9,109 bases of DNA from Actinomycetes bacterium (GTDB taxonomy: Bacteria; Actinomycetota; CALGFH01): positions 1-9,109 of the forward strand of contig JASLIH010000474.1 of the NCBI GenBank assembly GCA_030152105.1, written 5' to 3'. Shown here in pieces: positions 1-7,951 of the stretch. Under the pieces are notes generated by a model. It made no database searches and was not told where the DNA came from. It saw nothing but the letters and a program-made list of their open reading frames with translations. Position 1 is the stretch's first letter, and each line of letters opens with the position of its first letter. Position numbers and translations under genes: made by a program.

Positions 1-846
1 GCGGACGTCCTCGGGCTCGAAGCTGGCCGGCGGCTCCATGGCCACCAGGGCCAGCACCTGGAGCTCGTGGTTCTGGAAGATGTCGCGGATGGCCCCGGCG
101 GTCTCGTAGAAGTTGCCCCGGTGCTCGATCCCCAGCGACTCGGCCACCGTCACCTGGACGTGGTCGACGAAGTGGTGGTTCCAGACCGGCTCGAAGATCC
201 CGTTGGCGAAGCGGAAGGCGATGATGTTCTGGACGCTCTCCTTGCCCAGGTAGTGGTCGATCCGGAACACGTCCCGCTCCGGGAACACGGTCGTGACCAG
301 CTCCTGGAGCTCGCGGGCGGAGGTCAGGTCGTGGCCGAAGGGCTTCTCCACCACCACCCGCGAGTAGCCGCGGTCCCAGCCGCGGCCGCCCAGCCCGGAC
401 TTGCCGATCCCGCGGATGGTGTCGGGGAACAGCTTGGGGATGAGCGACAGGTAGAAGAGCCGGTTGCCGTCGGTGCCGTGCTCGCGGTCGAAGCGGTCGA
501 GCAGGTCGCCGATGCGGCTGTAGGTGTCGGGGTCGGACGAGGAGCCGGGGATGTAGTGCAGCCGGCTGGCGAACGACTCCCACACCTGGTGCTGGATGGG
601 CTGGGTGCGGGAGAACTCCTCGACCGCCTTGCGCATGTCGGCCCGGTACTCCTCGTTGGAGTACTCGCTGCGGCTGGAGCCGACGAAGGCGAAGTTCTGC
701 GGCAGCAGCCGGTGCAGCTCCAGGTTGTAGAGCGCGGGCACGATCTTGCGGTGGGCCAGGTCGCCGGAGCCGCCGAACACCACCATGGCCGTCGGCGGCG
801 GGATCGCCCGGACCCGCTCGCCCGCCGCCAGGGGGTTGTCGGTCAT
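1..846 (-). CDS. zwf: Glucose-6-phosphate dehydrogenase, N-terminal part (cut by left window edge)
   Basis: This cytoplasmic enzyme oxidises glucose 6-phosphate to 6-phosphogluconolactone with reduction of NADP+, the entry step of the oxidative pentose-phosphate pathway. The window holds the first 282 codons; the family is usually about 500 residues, so roughly 45% is missing beyond the edge. Visible motifs are the dinucleotide-binding loop GGSGDLAHRK (residues 25-34), the EKPFGHD motif (167-173) and the active-site signature RIDHYLGKE (195-203), with D197 and H198 in catalytic positions. The second catalytic His is H260, in QNH. The H198-H260 spacing of 62 matches H178-H240 of the Leuconostoc enzyme. 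The ATG start overlaps the tal stop as ATGA, so translational coupling is likely; a GAGG sits directly against the start and an AGAGG lies 11 nt upstream. It is the third gene of tkt-tal-zwf. In related actinobacteria opcA and pgl (devB) usually follow, but that region is outside the window. Confidence 0.96.
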   Translation of the reverse strand, partial: MTDNPLAAGERVRAIPPPTAMVVFGGSGDLAHRKIVPALYNLELHRLLPQNFAFVGSSRSEYSNEEYRADMRKAVEEFSRTQPIQHQVWESFASRLHYIPGSSSDPDTYSRIGDLLDRFDREHGTDGNRLFYLSLIPKLFPDTIRGIGKSGLGGRGWDRGYSRVVVEKPFGHDLTSARELQELVTTVFPERDVFRIDHYLGKESVQNIIAFRFANGIFEPVWNHHFVDHVQVTVAESLGIEHRGNFYETAGAIRDIFQNHELQVLALVAMEPPASFEPEDVR

Positions 847-1973
847 CCTCGGCTCAGCCTCTGCGCCTTGTCCCGGATGGTCTCCACGGCGCCGTTGTAG
901 CTGTCGGTGAACTTCTCGACCCCTTCGCGCTCCAGCCGGTCGCCGACGTCGTCCTCGTCGATGCCGAGGGCGGCCAGGTCGCTCCAGAGCCGGTGCGCCC
1001 GGTCCAGGCCCTCGGTGGCCGTCTGGCCGCGGATCTCGCCGTGGTCGGCGAAGGCCTCGATCGTCTCAAGGGGCATGGTGTTGACGGTGTCGCGGGCGAT
1101 CAGCTCCTCGACGTACAGGACGTCGCGGTAGTCGGGGTTCTTGGTCGAGGTCGACGCCCACAGGGGCCGCTGGACCCGGGCGCCCTGGCGGGCCAGCACC
1201 TCCCAGCGCGGCCCCGAGAAGGCCTGCTGGAACACCTCGTAGGCGAGCTTGGCGTTGTCGATCGCGGCCGTGCCCAGCCGGGCCCGGGCCGCATCGGCCT
1301 GGGGCCCGCCCTTGTCGACCAGTGCCTGAAGCTCCTTGTCGACAAGGGTGTCGACCCGGCTGACGAAGAACGAGGCCACGCTGGCCAGCTGGGACAGGTC
1401 GCCGCCGGAGGCGGCCAGCTCCTCCAGCCCGCTCAGGTAGGCCTCGATGACCTCGCGGTAGCGCTGGATGGAGAAGATCAGGGTGACGTTGACGTTGATC
1501 CCGCCGGCGATCGAGGTCCGGATGGCCGGCACCCCGGCGGCCGTGGCCGGGATCTTGATGAACACGTTGGGCAGGGCCAGGGCGTCGAACAGTCGCCGAG
1601 TGTCGCCGATGGTGGCCTCGGTGTCGTCGGCGATGTCGGGCGGCACCTCGAACGAGACGCGGCCGTCGACCCCGCCCGACCGCTCCCAGACCGGCTCCAG
1701 CTCGGCCGCGGCGGCGCGGATGTCGTCGAGGGCCAACAGCTCGAAGATCCTCCGCGCGTCCAGGCCCTCGCCAGCCAGGCGGCCGATGTCGTCGTCGTAG
1801 AACGACCCCTCCCCCATCGCCTTCTGGAAGATGGTGGGGTTGGAGGTGACGCCGACGACCTGGAACTGGTCGCGCAGGCGGCGCAGCTCCCCCTTCTGGA
1901 TCCAGTCGCGGGCGATCGAGTCGACCCAGACGGCGACGCCCTGGTCGGAGAGCTGCTGCAAGCGGGACGTCAT
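843..1973 (-). CDS. tal: Transaldolase (actinobacterial type, about 376 residues)
   Basis: Transaldolase moves a dihydroxyacetone unit between sedoheptulose 7-phosphate and glyceraldehyde 3-phosphate in the non-oxidative pentose-phosphate pathway. The 376-residue product has the expected motifs in order: WVDS (16-19), the conserved GVTSNPTIFQKA (41-52), the Schiff-base lysine K140 in FIKIPAT (138-144), SFFVSRVDTLVD (201-212), and RPLWASTSTKNP (269-280). The length and these motifs match the larger transaldolase subgroup seen in mycobacteria and streptomycetes rather than the short E. coli-like or TalC forms. The ATG at 1973 was chosen because it has a good ribosome binding site (AGGAAGG, about 7 nt upstream) and gives the usual N-terminus. 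The frame stays open far upstream, but that extension runs out of frame through tkt and is not coding. The gene lies 20 nt after tkt and its TGA overlaps the zwf ATG, so the three genes form one operon. Confidence 0.97.
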   Translation of the reverse strand: MTSRLQQLSDQGVAVWVDSIARDWIQKGELRRLRDQFQVVGVTSNPTIFQKAMGEGSFYDDDIGRLAGEGLDARRIFELLALDDIRAAAAELEPVWERSGGVDGRVSFEVPPDIADDTEATIGDTRRLFDALALPNVFIKIPATAAGVPAIRTSIAGGINVNVTLIFSIQRYREVIEAYLSGLEELAASGGDLSQLASVASFFVSRVDTLVDKELQALVDKGGPQADAARARLGTAAIDNAKLAYEVFQQAFSGPRWEVLARQGARVQRPLWASTSTKNPDYRDVLYVEELIARDTVNTMPLETIEAFADHGEIRGQTATEGLDRAHRLWSDLAALGIDEDDVGDRLEREGVEKFTDSYNGAVETIRDKAQRLSRG

Positions 1974-1993
1974 CGGATGTCCTTCCTCTCTGC

Positions 1994-4039
1994 TCAGTCC
2001 TTGCCACTTCCGCTGTCCAGCCGGCCGAGCAGGGACCTGGCCCGGTCGGTCACGTTGTCGGGGGTGAAGCCGAACTTCTCCAGCACCAGCTCGCCGGGGG
2101 CCGAGGCGCCGAAGTCGTCCCTCGAGACGACCGCGCCGCGGTCGCCGACCCAGCGGCTCCAGCCGAAGCTGGTGGCGGCCTCGACCGCCAGGCGGGCCGG
2201 GACGCCGGGGGGCAGGACCTGGTCGCGGTAGCCCTGGTCCTGGTCCTCGAACAGCTCCCAGCAGGGCATCGACACCACCCGGGTCGGGACGCCGTCGGCC
2301 TGGAGCTGTTCGCGGGCCTCCAGTGCCACCCACACCTCCGAGCCGGTGGCGATCAGGACCAGCCGCGGCTCGCCGCCGTCGGCGTCGGCGAGCACGTAGG
2401 CGCCCCGGTGCAGGCCCTCGGGGCCGGCGTGGCGCGCCCGGTCGATCGGGGGCAGGTTCTGGCGCGACAGGGCCAGGGCGGTCGGGCCGTCGGTGCGGGC
2501 GATGGCCGCCCGCCAGGCCTCGGCCGTCTCCGGGCCGTCGGCCGGGCGCATGACCCGCAGCCGGGGCATGGCCCGCAGCGCGGCCAGGTGCTCGATCGGC
2601 TGGTGGGTCGGCCCGTCGCCGCCCAGCCCGACCGAGTCGTGGGTCCAGACGTAGACCACCGGCAGGTCCATCAGGCAGGCCAGGCGCACGCTGGGCCGCA
2701 TGTAGTCGGAGAAGACCAGGAAGGTGGCGCAGTACGGCCGCAGCCCGCCGTGCAGGGCCAGGCCGTTGCTGATCGCCCCCATCCCGTGCTCGCGGATGCC
2801 GAAGTGGAGGTTGCGCCCGACCTCGTCCGGGCTCATGCTGCCGCCGCCCTTGATATCGGTCTTGTTGGACTCGGCCAGGTCGGCCGAGCCGCCGAGGAAG
2901 GTCGGCAGCCGCCGGGCGATGGCGTTGATGCATTCCTCGGAGGCCACCCGGGTGGCCATCTTCTTGGGCTCGGTGAACAGCTTGTCCAGCTCGGCGTCCC
3001 AGCCGTCGGGGAGCTCGCCGGCGATCCCGGCCCGCAGCTCGGCCGCCAGCTCGGGCTCGGCCCCGGCGTAGTCCTCCAGGCGCCGCTCCCAGCCGGCCCG
3101 GACCTCCTGGTTGGCCGGCACCTTGACCCGCCAGCGGTCGTACACGCCGTCGGGCACGACGAAGTGCTTGTCCGGGTCCCAGCCGTAGGCCTGCTTGGTC
3201 GCCCTGACCTCGTCCTCGCCGAGGGCGGAGCCGTGGGCCTTGGAGGTGTCCTGGGCGTTGGGCGCCCCCCAGGCGATGTGGCTGCGCAGCCGGATGAAGG
3301 TCGGCCGGTCGGGCTCGTCGACCGCGGCCTGGTAGGCGGCGGCGATCTCGGTGAGGTCGTTGGCGTCCTCGACGGCCACGGTGTGCCAGCCGTAGGCCCG
3401 GTAGCGGGCCTCGACGTCCTCGCCGAAGGTGATCTCGGTGCGGCCGTCGATGGTGATGTGGTTGTCGTCGTACAGCAGGGTCAGCTTGCCCAGGCGCAGG
3501 TAGCCGGCGAACGAGGACGCCTCGGAGCTGACGCCCTCCATCATGTCCCCGTCCGAGCAGAAGGCCCAGGTCCGGTGGTCGACCACCTGGTGGCCGCCGC
3601 GGTTGTAGCGGTCGGCCAGGAACCGCTCGGCCAGGGCGAACCCGACCGCGTTGCCGACCCCCTGGCCGAGCGGCCCGGTGGTGACCTCGATCCCGGGGGT
3701 GAGGAAGTGCTCGGGGTGGCCGGGGGTGATCGAGCCCCACTGGCGCTGCTGCTTGAGGTCGTCGATGCCGATGCCGTAGCCGCTGAGGTGCAGGGCGATG
3801 TACTGCAGCACCGAGGCGTGGCCGTTGGAGAGCACGAACCGGTCGCGGTCGAACCAGTCGGGCCGGGTGGGGTCGAAGGTCAGGAACCGCGTCCAGAGCA
3901 CGTAGGCGGCCGGGCCGAGGGCCATGGCCGTGCCCGGGTGGCCGTCGCCGGCCTTCTGGATGGCGTCCATGGCCAGGGTCCGGACGGTGTCGACGGCCAG
4001 GGTGTCGAGGTCGGTCCCACGGGCGGTCTCGGTCGTCAC
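1994..4039 (-). CDS. tkt: Transketolase
   Basis: This thiamine-diphosphate enzyme transfers two-carbon units between ketose and aldose phosphates, linking the pentose-phosphate pathway to glycolysis in the cytoplasm. At 681 residues it is close to normal length. The N-terminal ThDP domain shows KAGDGHPG (29-36), SNGHAS (71-76), GHPE (107-110), GPLGQGVGN (122-130) and the ThDP/metal motif SDGDMMEG (162-169) ending at DDN (191-193). Substrate-side histidines are in SHIAWG (253-258) and AHGSALG (268-274). The central pyrimidine-binding domain has the catalytic glutamate E417 in GIREHGM (414-420) and the signature [14 protein letters not shown] (468-481). A C-terminal transketolase domain follows from about residue 550. 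The start is GTG, with GAGGAG 5 nt upstream; no other start in frame fits as well. It is the first gene of the tkt-tal-zwf operon, 84 nt downstream of ppk, with a candidate promoter in that gap. No truncation or missing key residue was seen. Confidence 0.98.
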   Translation of the reverse strand: MTTETARGTDLDTLAVDTVRTLAMDAIQKAGDGHPGTAMALGPAAYVLWTRFLTFDPTRPDWFDRDRFVLSNGHASVLQYIALHLSGYGIGIDDLKQQRQWGSITPGHPEHFLTPGIEVTTGPLGQGVGNAVGFALAERFLADRYNRGGHQVVDHRTWAFCSDGDMMEGVSSEASSFAGYLRLGKLTLLYDDNHITIDGRTEITFGEDVEARYRAYGWHTVAVEDANDLTEIAAAYQAAVDEPDRPTFIRLRSHIAWGAPNAQDTSKAHGSALGEDEVRATKQAYGWDPDKHFVVPDGVYDRWRVKVPANQEVRAGWERRLEDYAGAEPELAAELRAGIAGELPDGWDAELDKLFTEPKKMATRVASEECINAIARRLPTFLGGSADLAESNKTDIKGGGSMSPDEVGRNLHFGIREHGMGAISNGLALHGGLRPYCATFLVFSDYMRPSVRLACLMDLPVVYVWTHDSVGLGGDGPTHQPIEHLAALRAMPRLRVMRPADGPETAEAWRAAIARTDGPTALALSRQNLPPIDRARHAGPEGLHRGAYVLADADGGEPRLVLIATGSEVWVALEAREQLQADGVPTRVVSMPCWELFEDQDQGYRDQVLPPGVPARLAVEAATSFGWSRWVGDRGAVVSRDDFGASAPGELVLEKFGFTPDNVTDRARSLLGRLDSGSGKD

Positions 4040-4086
4040 GGCGGCTCCTCGGGGGGGCGGGTCCAGGACTGCTGTGCCAAGCCCTT

Positions 4087-4114
4087 AGGCTACCCGCTTA
4101 CGCTGCCTGGTCAC
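4087..4114 (-). promoter_or_regulatory. Candidate promoter of the tkt-tal-zwf operon
   Basis: In the 84-nt gap between ppk and tkt (4040-4123), the minus strand carries GTGACC (4114-4109, 4 of 6 matches to TTGACA). After 16 nt comes TAGCCT (4092-4087), which fits the actinobacterial -10 pattern TAnnnT. Transcription would begin near 4080 and give a leader of about 40 nt with GAGGAG before the GTG start. This is pattern matching only. In such GC-rich DNA a TAnnnT hexamer is moderately informative and the -35 match is weak. Read-through from ppk remains possible. Confidence 0.33.
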
Positions 4115-4123
4115 CCCGCCGGG

Positions 4124-6256
4124 TCAGCGGCTGTCGGCCTTGGCGCCGGCGCGGGCCTCGACCCCACGGCGCAGGGCCAGCTCGCGCAGCCGCTTGTGGG
4201 TGGCGACCCGGCGCTCATCCGCCTCGGGCTGGCGCCGGTGCCAGCTGCCGTCCTCCGACAGCTCCCATGCCTGCACGTTGTCGGCCAGCATGACGTCCAG
4301 GATCTCCTGGAGCCGGCCGGTGAGGTCGGGGTCGGTGACCGGGGTCACGCACTCGACCCGCAGGTCGAGGTTGCGGGGCATCAGGTCGGCCGAGCCGATG
4401 TAGTACTCGCGGCGGCGGCCGTTGGCGAAGTTCCAGATGCGGCCGTGCTCCAGGAACCGGCCGACGATCGAGCGGACCCGGATGTTCTCGCTCACCCCCG
4501 GCACCCCCGGCCGCAGCCGGCAGATGCCCCGCACGATCAGGTCGATCTGCACCCCGCCCTGGGAGGCGGCGTACAGCGCGCGGATGCAGGCCGCGTCGAC
4601 CAGCGCGTTCATCTGCATGGTGATGCGGCCCGGGCGGCGGCTGCTGTGCCGCTCGGCGGTCCGCTCGATCAGGTCGATGACCCCCTGGCGCAGGAAGTTG
4701 GGGGCGACCAGGATCTTGCGGTAGCGGGCGCCGCGGGCGTAGCCGGTGAGCGAGTTGAACAGCTGGGTCAGGTCGGCGCCCAGGTCCTCGTCGCAGGACA
4801 GCAGGCCCAGGTCGGTGTAGAGCCGGGCCGTCTTGGCGTTGTAGTTGCCGGTGCCGATGTGGACGTAGCGGCGGATGCCGCCCTGCTCGCGCCGTACCAC
4901 CAGGGCGGTCTTGGAGTGGGTCTTGAGCCCGACCAGCCCGTAGGCGACGTGGCAGCCGGCCCGCTCCAGGGCCCTGGCCCAGCCGATGTTGGAGGCCTCG
5001 TCGCCGCGGGCCTTGACCTCGACCAGCACCACCACCTGCTTGCCGGACTCTGCCGCCTGGATCAGGGCGGTGACGATCGGCGAGTCGCCGTCGGTCCGGT
5101 ACAGGGTCTGCTTGATGGCCAGCACGTCGGGGTCCTCGGCGGCCTGCTCGATGAACCGCTGCACCGAGCTCGAGAAGGCGTCGTAGGGGTGGTGGACCAG
5201 CAGGTCGCCCTCGCGCAGGGTGGCGAACAGGTTGACCGCGTCGTCCTCGGTGGCCAGCAGGCGCGGCTGGGTGGTCCCGACCCAGGGCTCCTCGGCCAGC
5301 TCGGGGCGGTCAAGGGCCGAGACCAGCGCCATGAGGTCGCCCAGGTTGAGCGGCCCCTCCACCGTGACCAGGGCGTCGTCCTCGACCTCGAGCTCGCGCT
5401 GGAGCAGCCGGACCATGTGGTCGGGCATGCTCGCGGCCACCTCGAGGCGGACCACCACCCCGAAGCGCTGGCGCCGCAGCTCCTGCTCGACCGCGACCAG
5501 CAGGTCGTCGGCCTCGTCCTCGGCCAGCTCGATCTCGGCGTCGCGGGTGACCCGGAACGGGTGGGCCTCGACCACGCGCATGCCCGGGAACAGCTTGTCC
5601 AGGTGGGTGGCGATCACCTGCTCCAGGGGCACGAAGGTGTTGCCGTCGCCCAGGGGGACGAACCGGGGCAGGATGCCCGGCACCTTGACCCTGGCGAAGC
5701 GGTCCCGGGCGGTGCCCGGGTCGCGCACGGTCACGGCCAGGGACAGCGACAGGTTGGAGATGTAGGGGAACGGGTGGCTGGGGTCGACGGCCAGGGGCGT
5801 CAGCACCGGGAAGACCTGGCGCTGGAAGTAGTCGCGCAGGAAGTCGAGCTCCTGGTCGTCCAGGTCGCCAATGTCGGCGATGCGGATGCCGGCCTCGGCC
5901 ATGGCCGGGACGACCTCGTCGAGGAACACCCGGACCAGGCGTTCGATGGAGGGGCCGACGTGCTTGGCGATCGCCTCGAGGGTGTCGCTGGGGGTCCAGC
6001 CGTCCGAGCCGCGGGTGACCATGCCCGACTCGACCTGGTCGCGTAGGCCGGCCACCCGGACCATGAAGAACTCGTCCAGGTTGGAGGAGAAGATGGCCAG
6101 GTACTTCAGCCGTTCCAGGAGCGGGATCTCAGGGTCGGCGGCCATGGCCAGGACCCGGTCGTTGAACTGGAGCCAGGAGGTCTCCCGGTTGATGTACAGG
6201 TACGGGTCGTACAGGTCCCGCTCGACCGGGTCCGGAGGGCTTGCGGTCTCGCTCAC
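4124..6256 (-). CDS. ppk: Polyphosphate kinase 1
   Basis: Ppk1 reversibly transfers the gamma-phosphate of ATP to a growing inorganic polyphosphate chain, supporting phosphate and energy storage and stress responses. The 710-residue product is the normal family length and shows all four regions: an N-terminal helical domain with YINRETSWLQFNDRVL (21-36) and LKYLAIFSSNLDEFFMVR (50-67), a head domain, and two phospholipase-D-like C-terminal domains. In the third region are IKQTLYRTDGDSPIV (381-395) and VEVKARGDEASN (412-423). The predicted autophosphorylated histidine is H447 in LKTHSKTALV, with H466 in VHIGTGNYN. The second active-site histidine is H604 in GRFLEHGRIW. SADLMPRNLDLRVE (622-635) is the usual C-terminal signature. 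The start is GTG with AGGAG 10 nt upstream, a rather long but acceptable spacing. It lies 62 nt after the DUF885 gene and 84 nt before tkt on the same strand. I saw no convincing promoter or Pho-box-like repeat in the 62-nt leader. Confidence 0.97.
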   Translation of the reverse strand: MSETASPPDPVERDLYDPYLYINRETSWLQFNDRVLAMAADPEIPLLERLKYLAIFSSNLDEFFMVRVAGLRDQVESGMVTRGSDGWTPSDTLEAIAKHVGPSIERLVRVFLDEVVPAMAEAGIRIADIGDLDDQELDFLRDYFQRQVFPVLTPLAVDPSHPFPYISNLSLSLAVTVRDPGTARDRFARVKVPGILPRFVPLGDGNTFVPLEQVIATHLDKLFPGMRVVEAHPFRVTRDAEIELAEDEADDLLVAVEQELRRQRFGVVVRLEVAASMPDHMVRLLQRELEVEDDALVTVEGPLNLGDLMALVSALDRPELAEEPWVGTTQPRLLATEDDAVNLFATLREGDLLVHHPYDAFSSSVQRFIEQAAEDPDVLAIKQTLYRTDGDSPIVTALIQAAESGKQVVVLVEVKARGDEASNIGWARALERAGCHVAYGLVGLKTHSKTALVVRREQGGIRRYVHIGTGNYNAKTARLYTDLGLLSCDEDLGADLTQLFNSLTGYARGARYRKILVAPNFLRQGVIDLIERTAERHSSRRPGRITMQMNALVDAACIRALYAASQGGVQIDLIVRGICRLRPGVPGVSENIRVRSIVGRFLEHGRIWNFANGRRREYYIGSADLMPRNLDLRVECVTPVTDPDLTGRLQEILDVMLADNVQAWELSEDGSWHRRQPEADERRVATHKRLRELALRRGVEARAGAKADSR

Positions 6257-6318
6257 GGCGGTTCGGCTCCTGGTTCGGATGCTGCGTCAATCAGCCAATC
6301 ATGTCTCGGCCGCCCAGG

Positions 6319-7833
6319 CTAGCCCTTGAGGGCGAAGACGTCGGACATCAGGCCCAGCGGCGGCGAGCCGAGGCGCAGCAGGGCGTCGTGGAAGCGGGCG
6401 TGGGAGTAGCCGGCGCCCCAGCGCGATCTGGCCTGGTCGCGCAGGCGCAGGATCTCGAGCTTGCCCCAGGTGTAGCGGCCGTAGGTGGGGTCGAAGGTGG
6501 CCCTGGCGGCCTCGGCGCGGGCGGCCGGGCCGTAGCAGAAGGCGTCGGCCTCGAAGCGGGCGGCGCCGTCGGCGACCGACATCGTGCCGGCGTGGGTGCC
6601 GATCGACACGGCCAGGCGGGTGACCCGCTGGAGCGCCTCCAGGGCGACCCCGGCGGCGAAGCGGGGGTCGCCGGCCCGGAAGCCCTCCTCGACGCAGACC
6701 TCCTCGACGTAGTGGGCCCAGCCCTCGACGAACGACAGCGAGTGCAGGGTCCGGCGGACGTCGGAGGTGAGCTGGCGCAGCCGCCGCCCGTGGGCGAAGT
6801 GGCCGGGGGCGACCTCGTGGACGGTGATGGCGGGCAGGGTGGTCCGGCTGAACACCTTCAGCCAGTCGTCCTGCTCGCTGGCCGGCCAGTCCGGCTCGGG
6901 CGGGGAGATGTAGTAGCGGGAGGGGGCGTCGGGCTCATAGGGGGCGGCCCAGGACATCATGGCCATGGCCCACCGGCGCGACGGGGGCGACGGCGCCACC
7001 AGGCACTCGCCGTCCAGGCCGGGCACCAGGTCCCGCTCCAGGGTGAAGGCGACCGCCTCGGCGGTCAGGGCCTCGGCCTCGCGCAGCACGCCGCCGGCGT
7101 CGGGGTGGTCGTCGAGCAGCTCGGCCACCACCTCGGCGGTGGGCCGGCCCGGTCCCAGCCGCCCGCAGGCCTCGTCCAGGATGGCCCGCAGCCGGTCCCG
7201 CTCGGTGTCGGCCCGCTCCTCGAGCCGGCCCAGGTCGGCCTCGAGGGCCTCGCCGGTGCTCAGCAGCCGCTCCAGCGCGTCGCGGCCGAGGGCGGTGTCG
7301 GGGTGGCCGTCGGCGGCGGCCGCCTCCAGGTGGGCGAGCAGCCGCTTGTGGGCGTCAAGGGCCCGCTCGACCACCGGGTCGCCCCCTGAAGGGTGCAGCT
7401 CGGCGGTCAGGCCCTTGGCGGCGGGCAGCAGGGCCCCGGCGACCGGGGCGGCGACCCGGTCGAGGGCGGTCACGGCGGCGTCGACCGCGTCCGGCCAGGC
7501 GGCCAGGTGGCGGCGTCGGGCGTCGGCCCGCTGCTCGGCCGGGGCGTACTCGCGGTCGTAGCAGGACACGTCGAGGGCGGCCACGTGGTACAGCGGGTTG
7601 GCCCGGTACAGCTCGAGCTCGCCCAGCTCGAGCCGGACCAGCCGCTCGAAGGTGGCCAGCTGGGCCTCGTCGTGCGGGTCGGCCTCCGGGTCGGGCCCGC
7701 CGACCCGGGCCAGGGCGGCCCGGACCCCCTCGGGGGACAGGTCCTCGACCCGGCCGTCGTACTCGTGGCGGCCGACATACTCGCGGACCGCGCTCATCGA
7801 CAGGTCGCAGATCGCCCGCAGTCGCTGGTTCAT
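6319..7833 (-). CDS. DUF885-family protein, putative zinc metallopeptidase
   Basis: The 504-residue product belongs to the DUF885 family (Pfam PF05960), whose members look like gluzincin-type metallopeptidases; the substrate is usually unknown. Residues about 1-270 are mostly charged, alanine-rich helices. The C-terminal half carries the family motif HEVAPGHF (339-346), giving H339 and H345 as likely metal ligands and E340 as the likely general base. EGWAHYVEE (370-378) probably supplies a third ligand, E370. DPTYGRYTWGKLEI (448-461) is also typical of the family. There is no signal peptide or membrane segment, so a cytoplasmic location is likely. The ATG at 7833 starts the ORF near the usual N-terminus (MNQRLRAICD). 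It has little Shine-Dalgarno sequence, but a TAGGCT hexamer ends 9 nt upstream, which would fit leaderless transcription. The gene could be the first of a unit with ppk. The family assignment is firm; peptidase activity is inferred from motifs. Confidence 0.9.
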   Translation of the reverse strand: MNQRLRAICDLSMSAVREYVGRHEYDGRVEDLSPEGVRAALARVGGPDPEADPHDEAQLATFERLVRLELGELELYRANPLYHVAALDVSCYDREYAPAEQRADARRRHLAAWPDAVDAAVTALDRVAAPVAGALLPAAKGLTAELHPSGGDPVVERALDAHKRLLAHLEAAAADGHPDTALGRDALERLLSTGEALEADLGRLEERADTERDRLRAILDEACGRLGPGRPTAEVVAELLDDHPDAGGVLREAEALTAEAVAFTLERDLVPGLDGECLVAPSPPSRRWAMAMMSWAAPYEPDAPSRYYISPPEPDWPASEQDDWLKVFSRTTLPAITVHEVAPGHFAHGRRLRQLTSDVRRTLHSLSFVEGWAHYVEEVCVEEGFRAGDPRFAAGVALEALQRVTRLAVSIGTHAGTMSVADGAARFEADAFCYGPAARAEAARATFDPTYGRYTWGKLEILRLRDQARSRWGAGYSHARFHDALLRLGSPPLGLMSDVFALKG

Positions 7834-7951
7834 CGTCCGCCGAGCCTACGGGGGCGGCGCCCGGACCGTCCACCGCGGGACGTGAGTCGTTCGACTGGCT
7901 CGAGGAGTGTGAGAGACTCCGCCGGACCGGTTCAAGAGCTTGGGGGGGCAC
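7834..7951. other. Divergent intergenic region between the DUF885 gene and the pentapeptide-repeat gene
   Basis: This 118-bp gap separates two divergently transcribed genes and should hold promoters for both. Besides the minus-strand candidate described separately, a weak plus-strand pair is visible: TTCGAC (7890-7895) and, 17 nt later, GAGACT (7913-7918). This is a poor match and I do not call it a promoter. Around it lies a short dyad, GGAGT (7904-7908) and ACTCC (7916-7920), with a 7-nt loop; it overlaps the would-be -10 and could be an operator or chance. The octamer CCGGACCG occurs twice, at 7861-7868 and 7922-7929. A run of seven G (7942-7948) sits just before the pentapeptide-gene ATG in the ribosome-binding position. 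No RNA gene was recognised. Confidence 0.5.
7843..7872 (-). promoter_or_regulatory. Candidate promoter for a leaderless DUF885 transcript
   Basis: On the minus strand TAGGCT (7848-7843) matches the actinobacterial -10 pattern TAnnnT and ends 9 nt before the ATG at 7833. TGGACG (7872-7867) lies 18 nt further upstream and matches TTGACA at 4 of 6 positions. With this spacing transcription would begin at or next to the ATG. The gene also lacks a clear Shine-Dalgarno sequence, and both facts fit a leaderless mRNA. This is an inference from spacing and hexamers only. Confidence 0.35.

Noticed and set aside
67..900. Plus-strand open frame antisense to zwf
   Set aside because: The minus strand encodes an unmistakable glucose-6-phosphate dehydrogenase with its active-site motif; the plus-strand translation has no recognisable motif.
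1974..3740. Upstream extension of the transaldolase frame to give a 965-residue protein
   Set aside because: The extension is an Arg/Pro/Gly-rich shadow of tkt in another frame. The real tal start at 1973 has a good ribosome binding site and the normal N-terminus.
4112..4126. Possible terminator hairpin at the end of ppk
   Set aside because: The visible stem (ACCC with GGGT) is only about 4 bp with no U-run, and it overlaps the ppk stop codon and the candidate tkt -35 region.
2408..6046. Plus-strand open frame of 1212 codons lying antisense to tkt and ppk
   Set aside because: It crosses two firmly identified genes and the gap between them. Its translation is low-complexity (Gly, Val, Asp, Gln, His and Leu rich), as expected for the complement of GC-rich codons. 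No family motif is visible.
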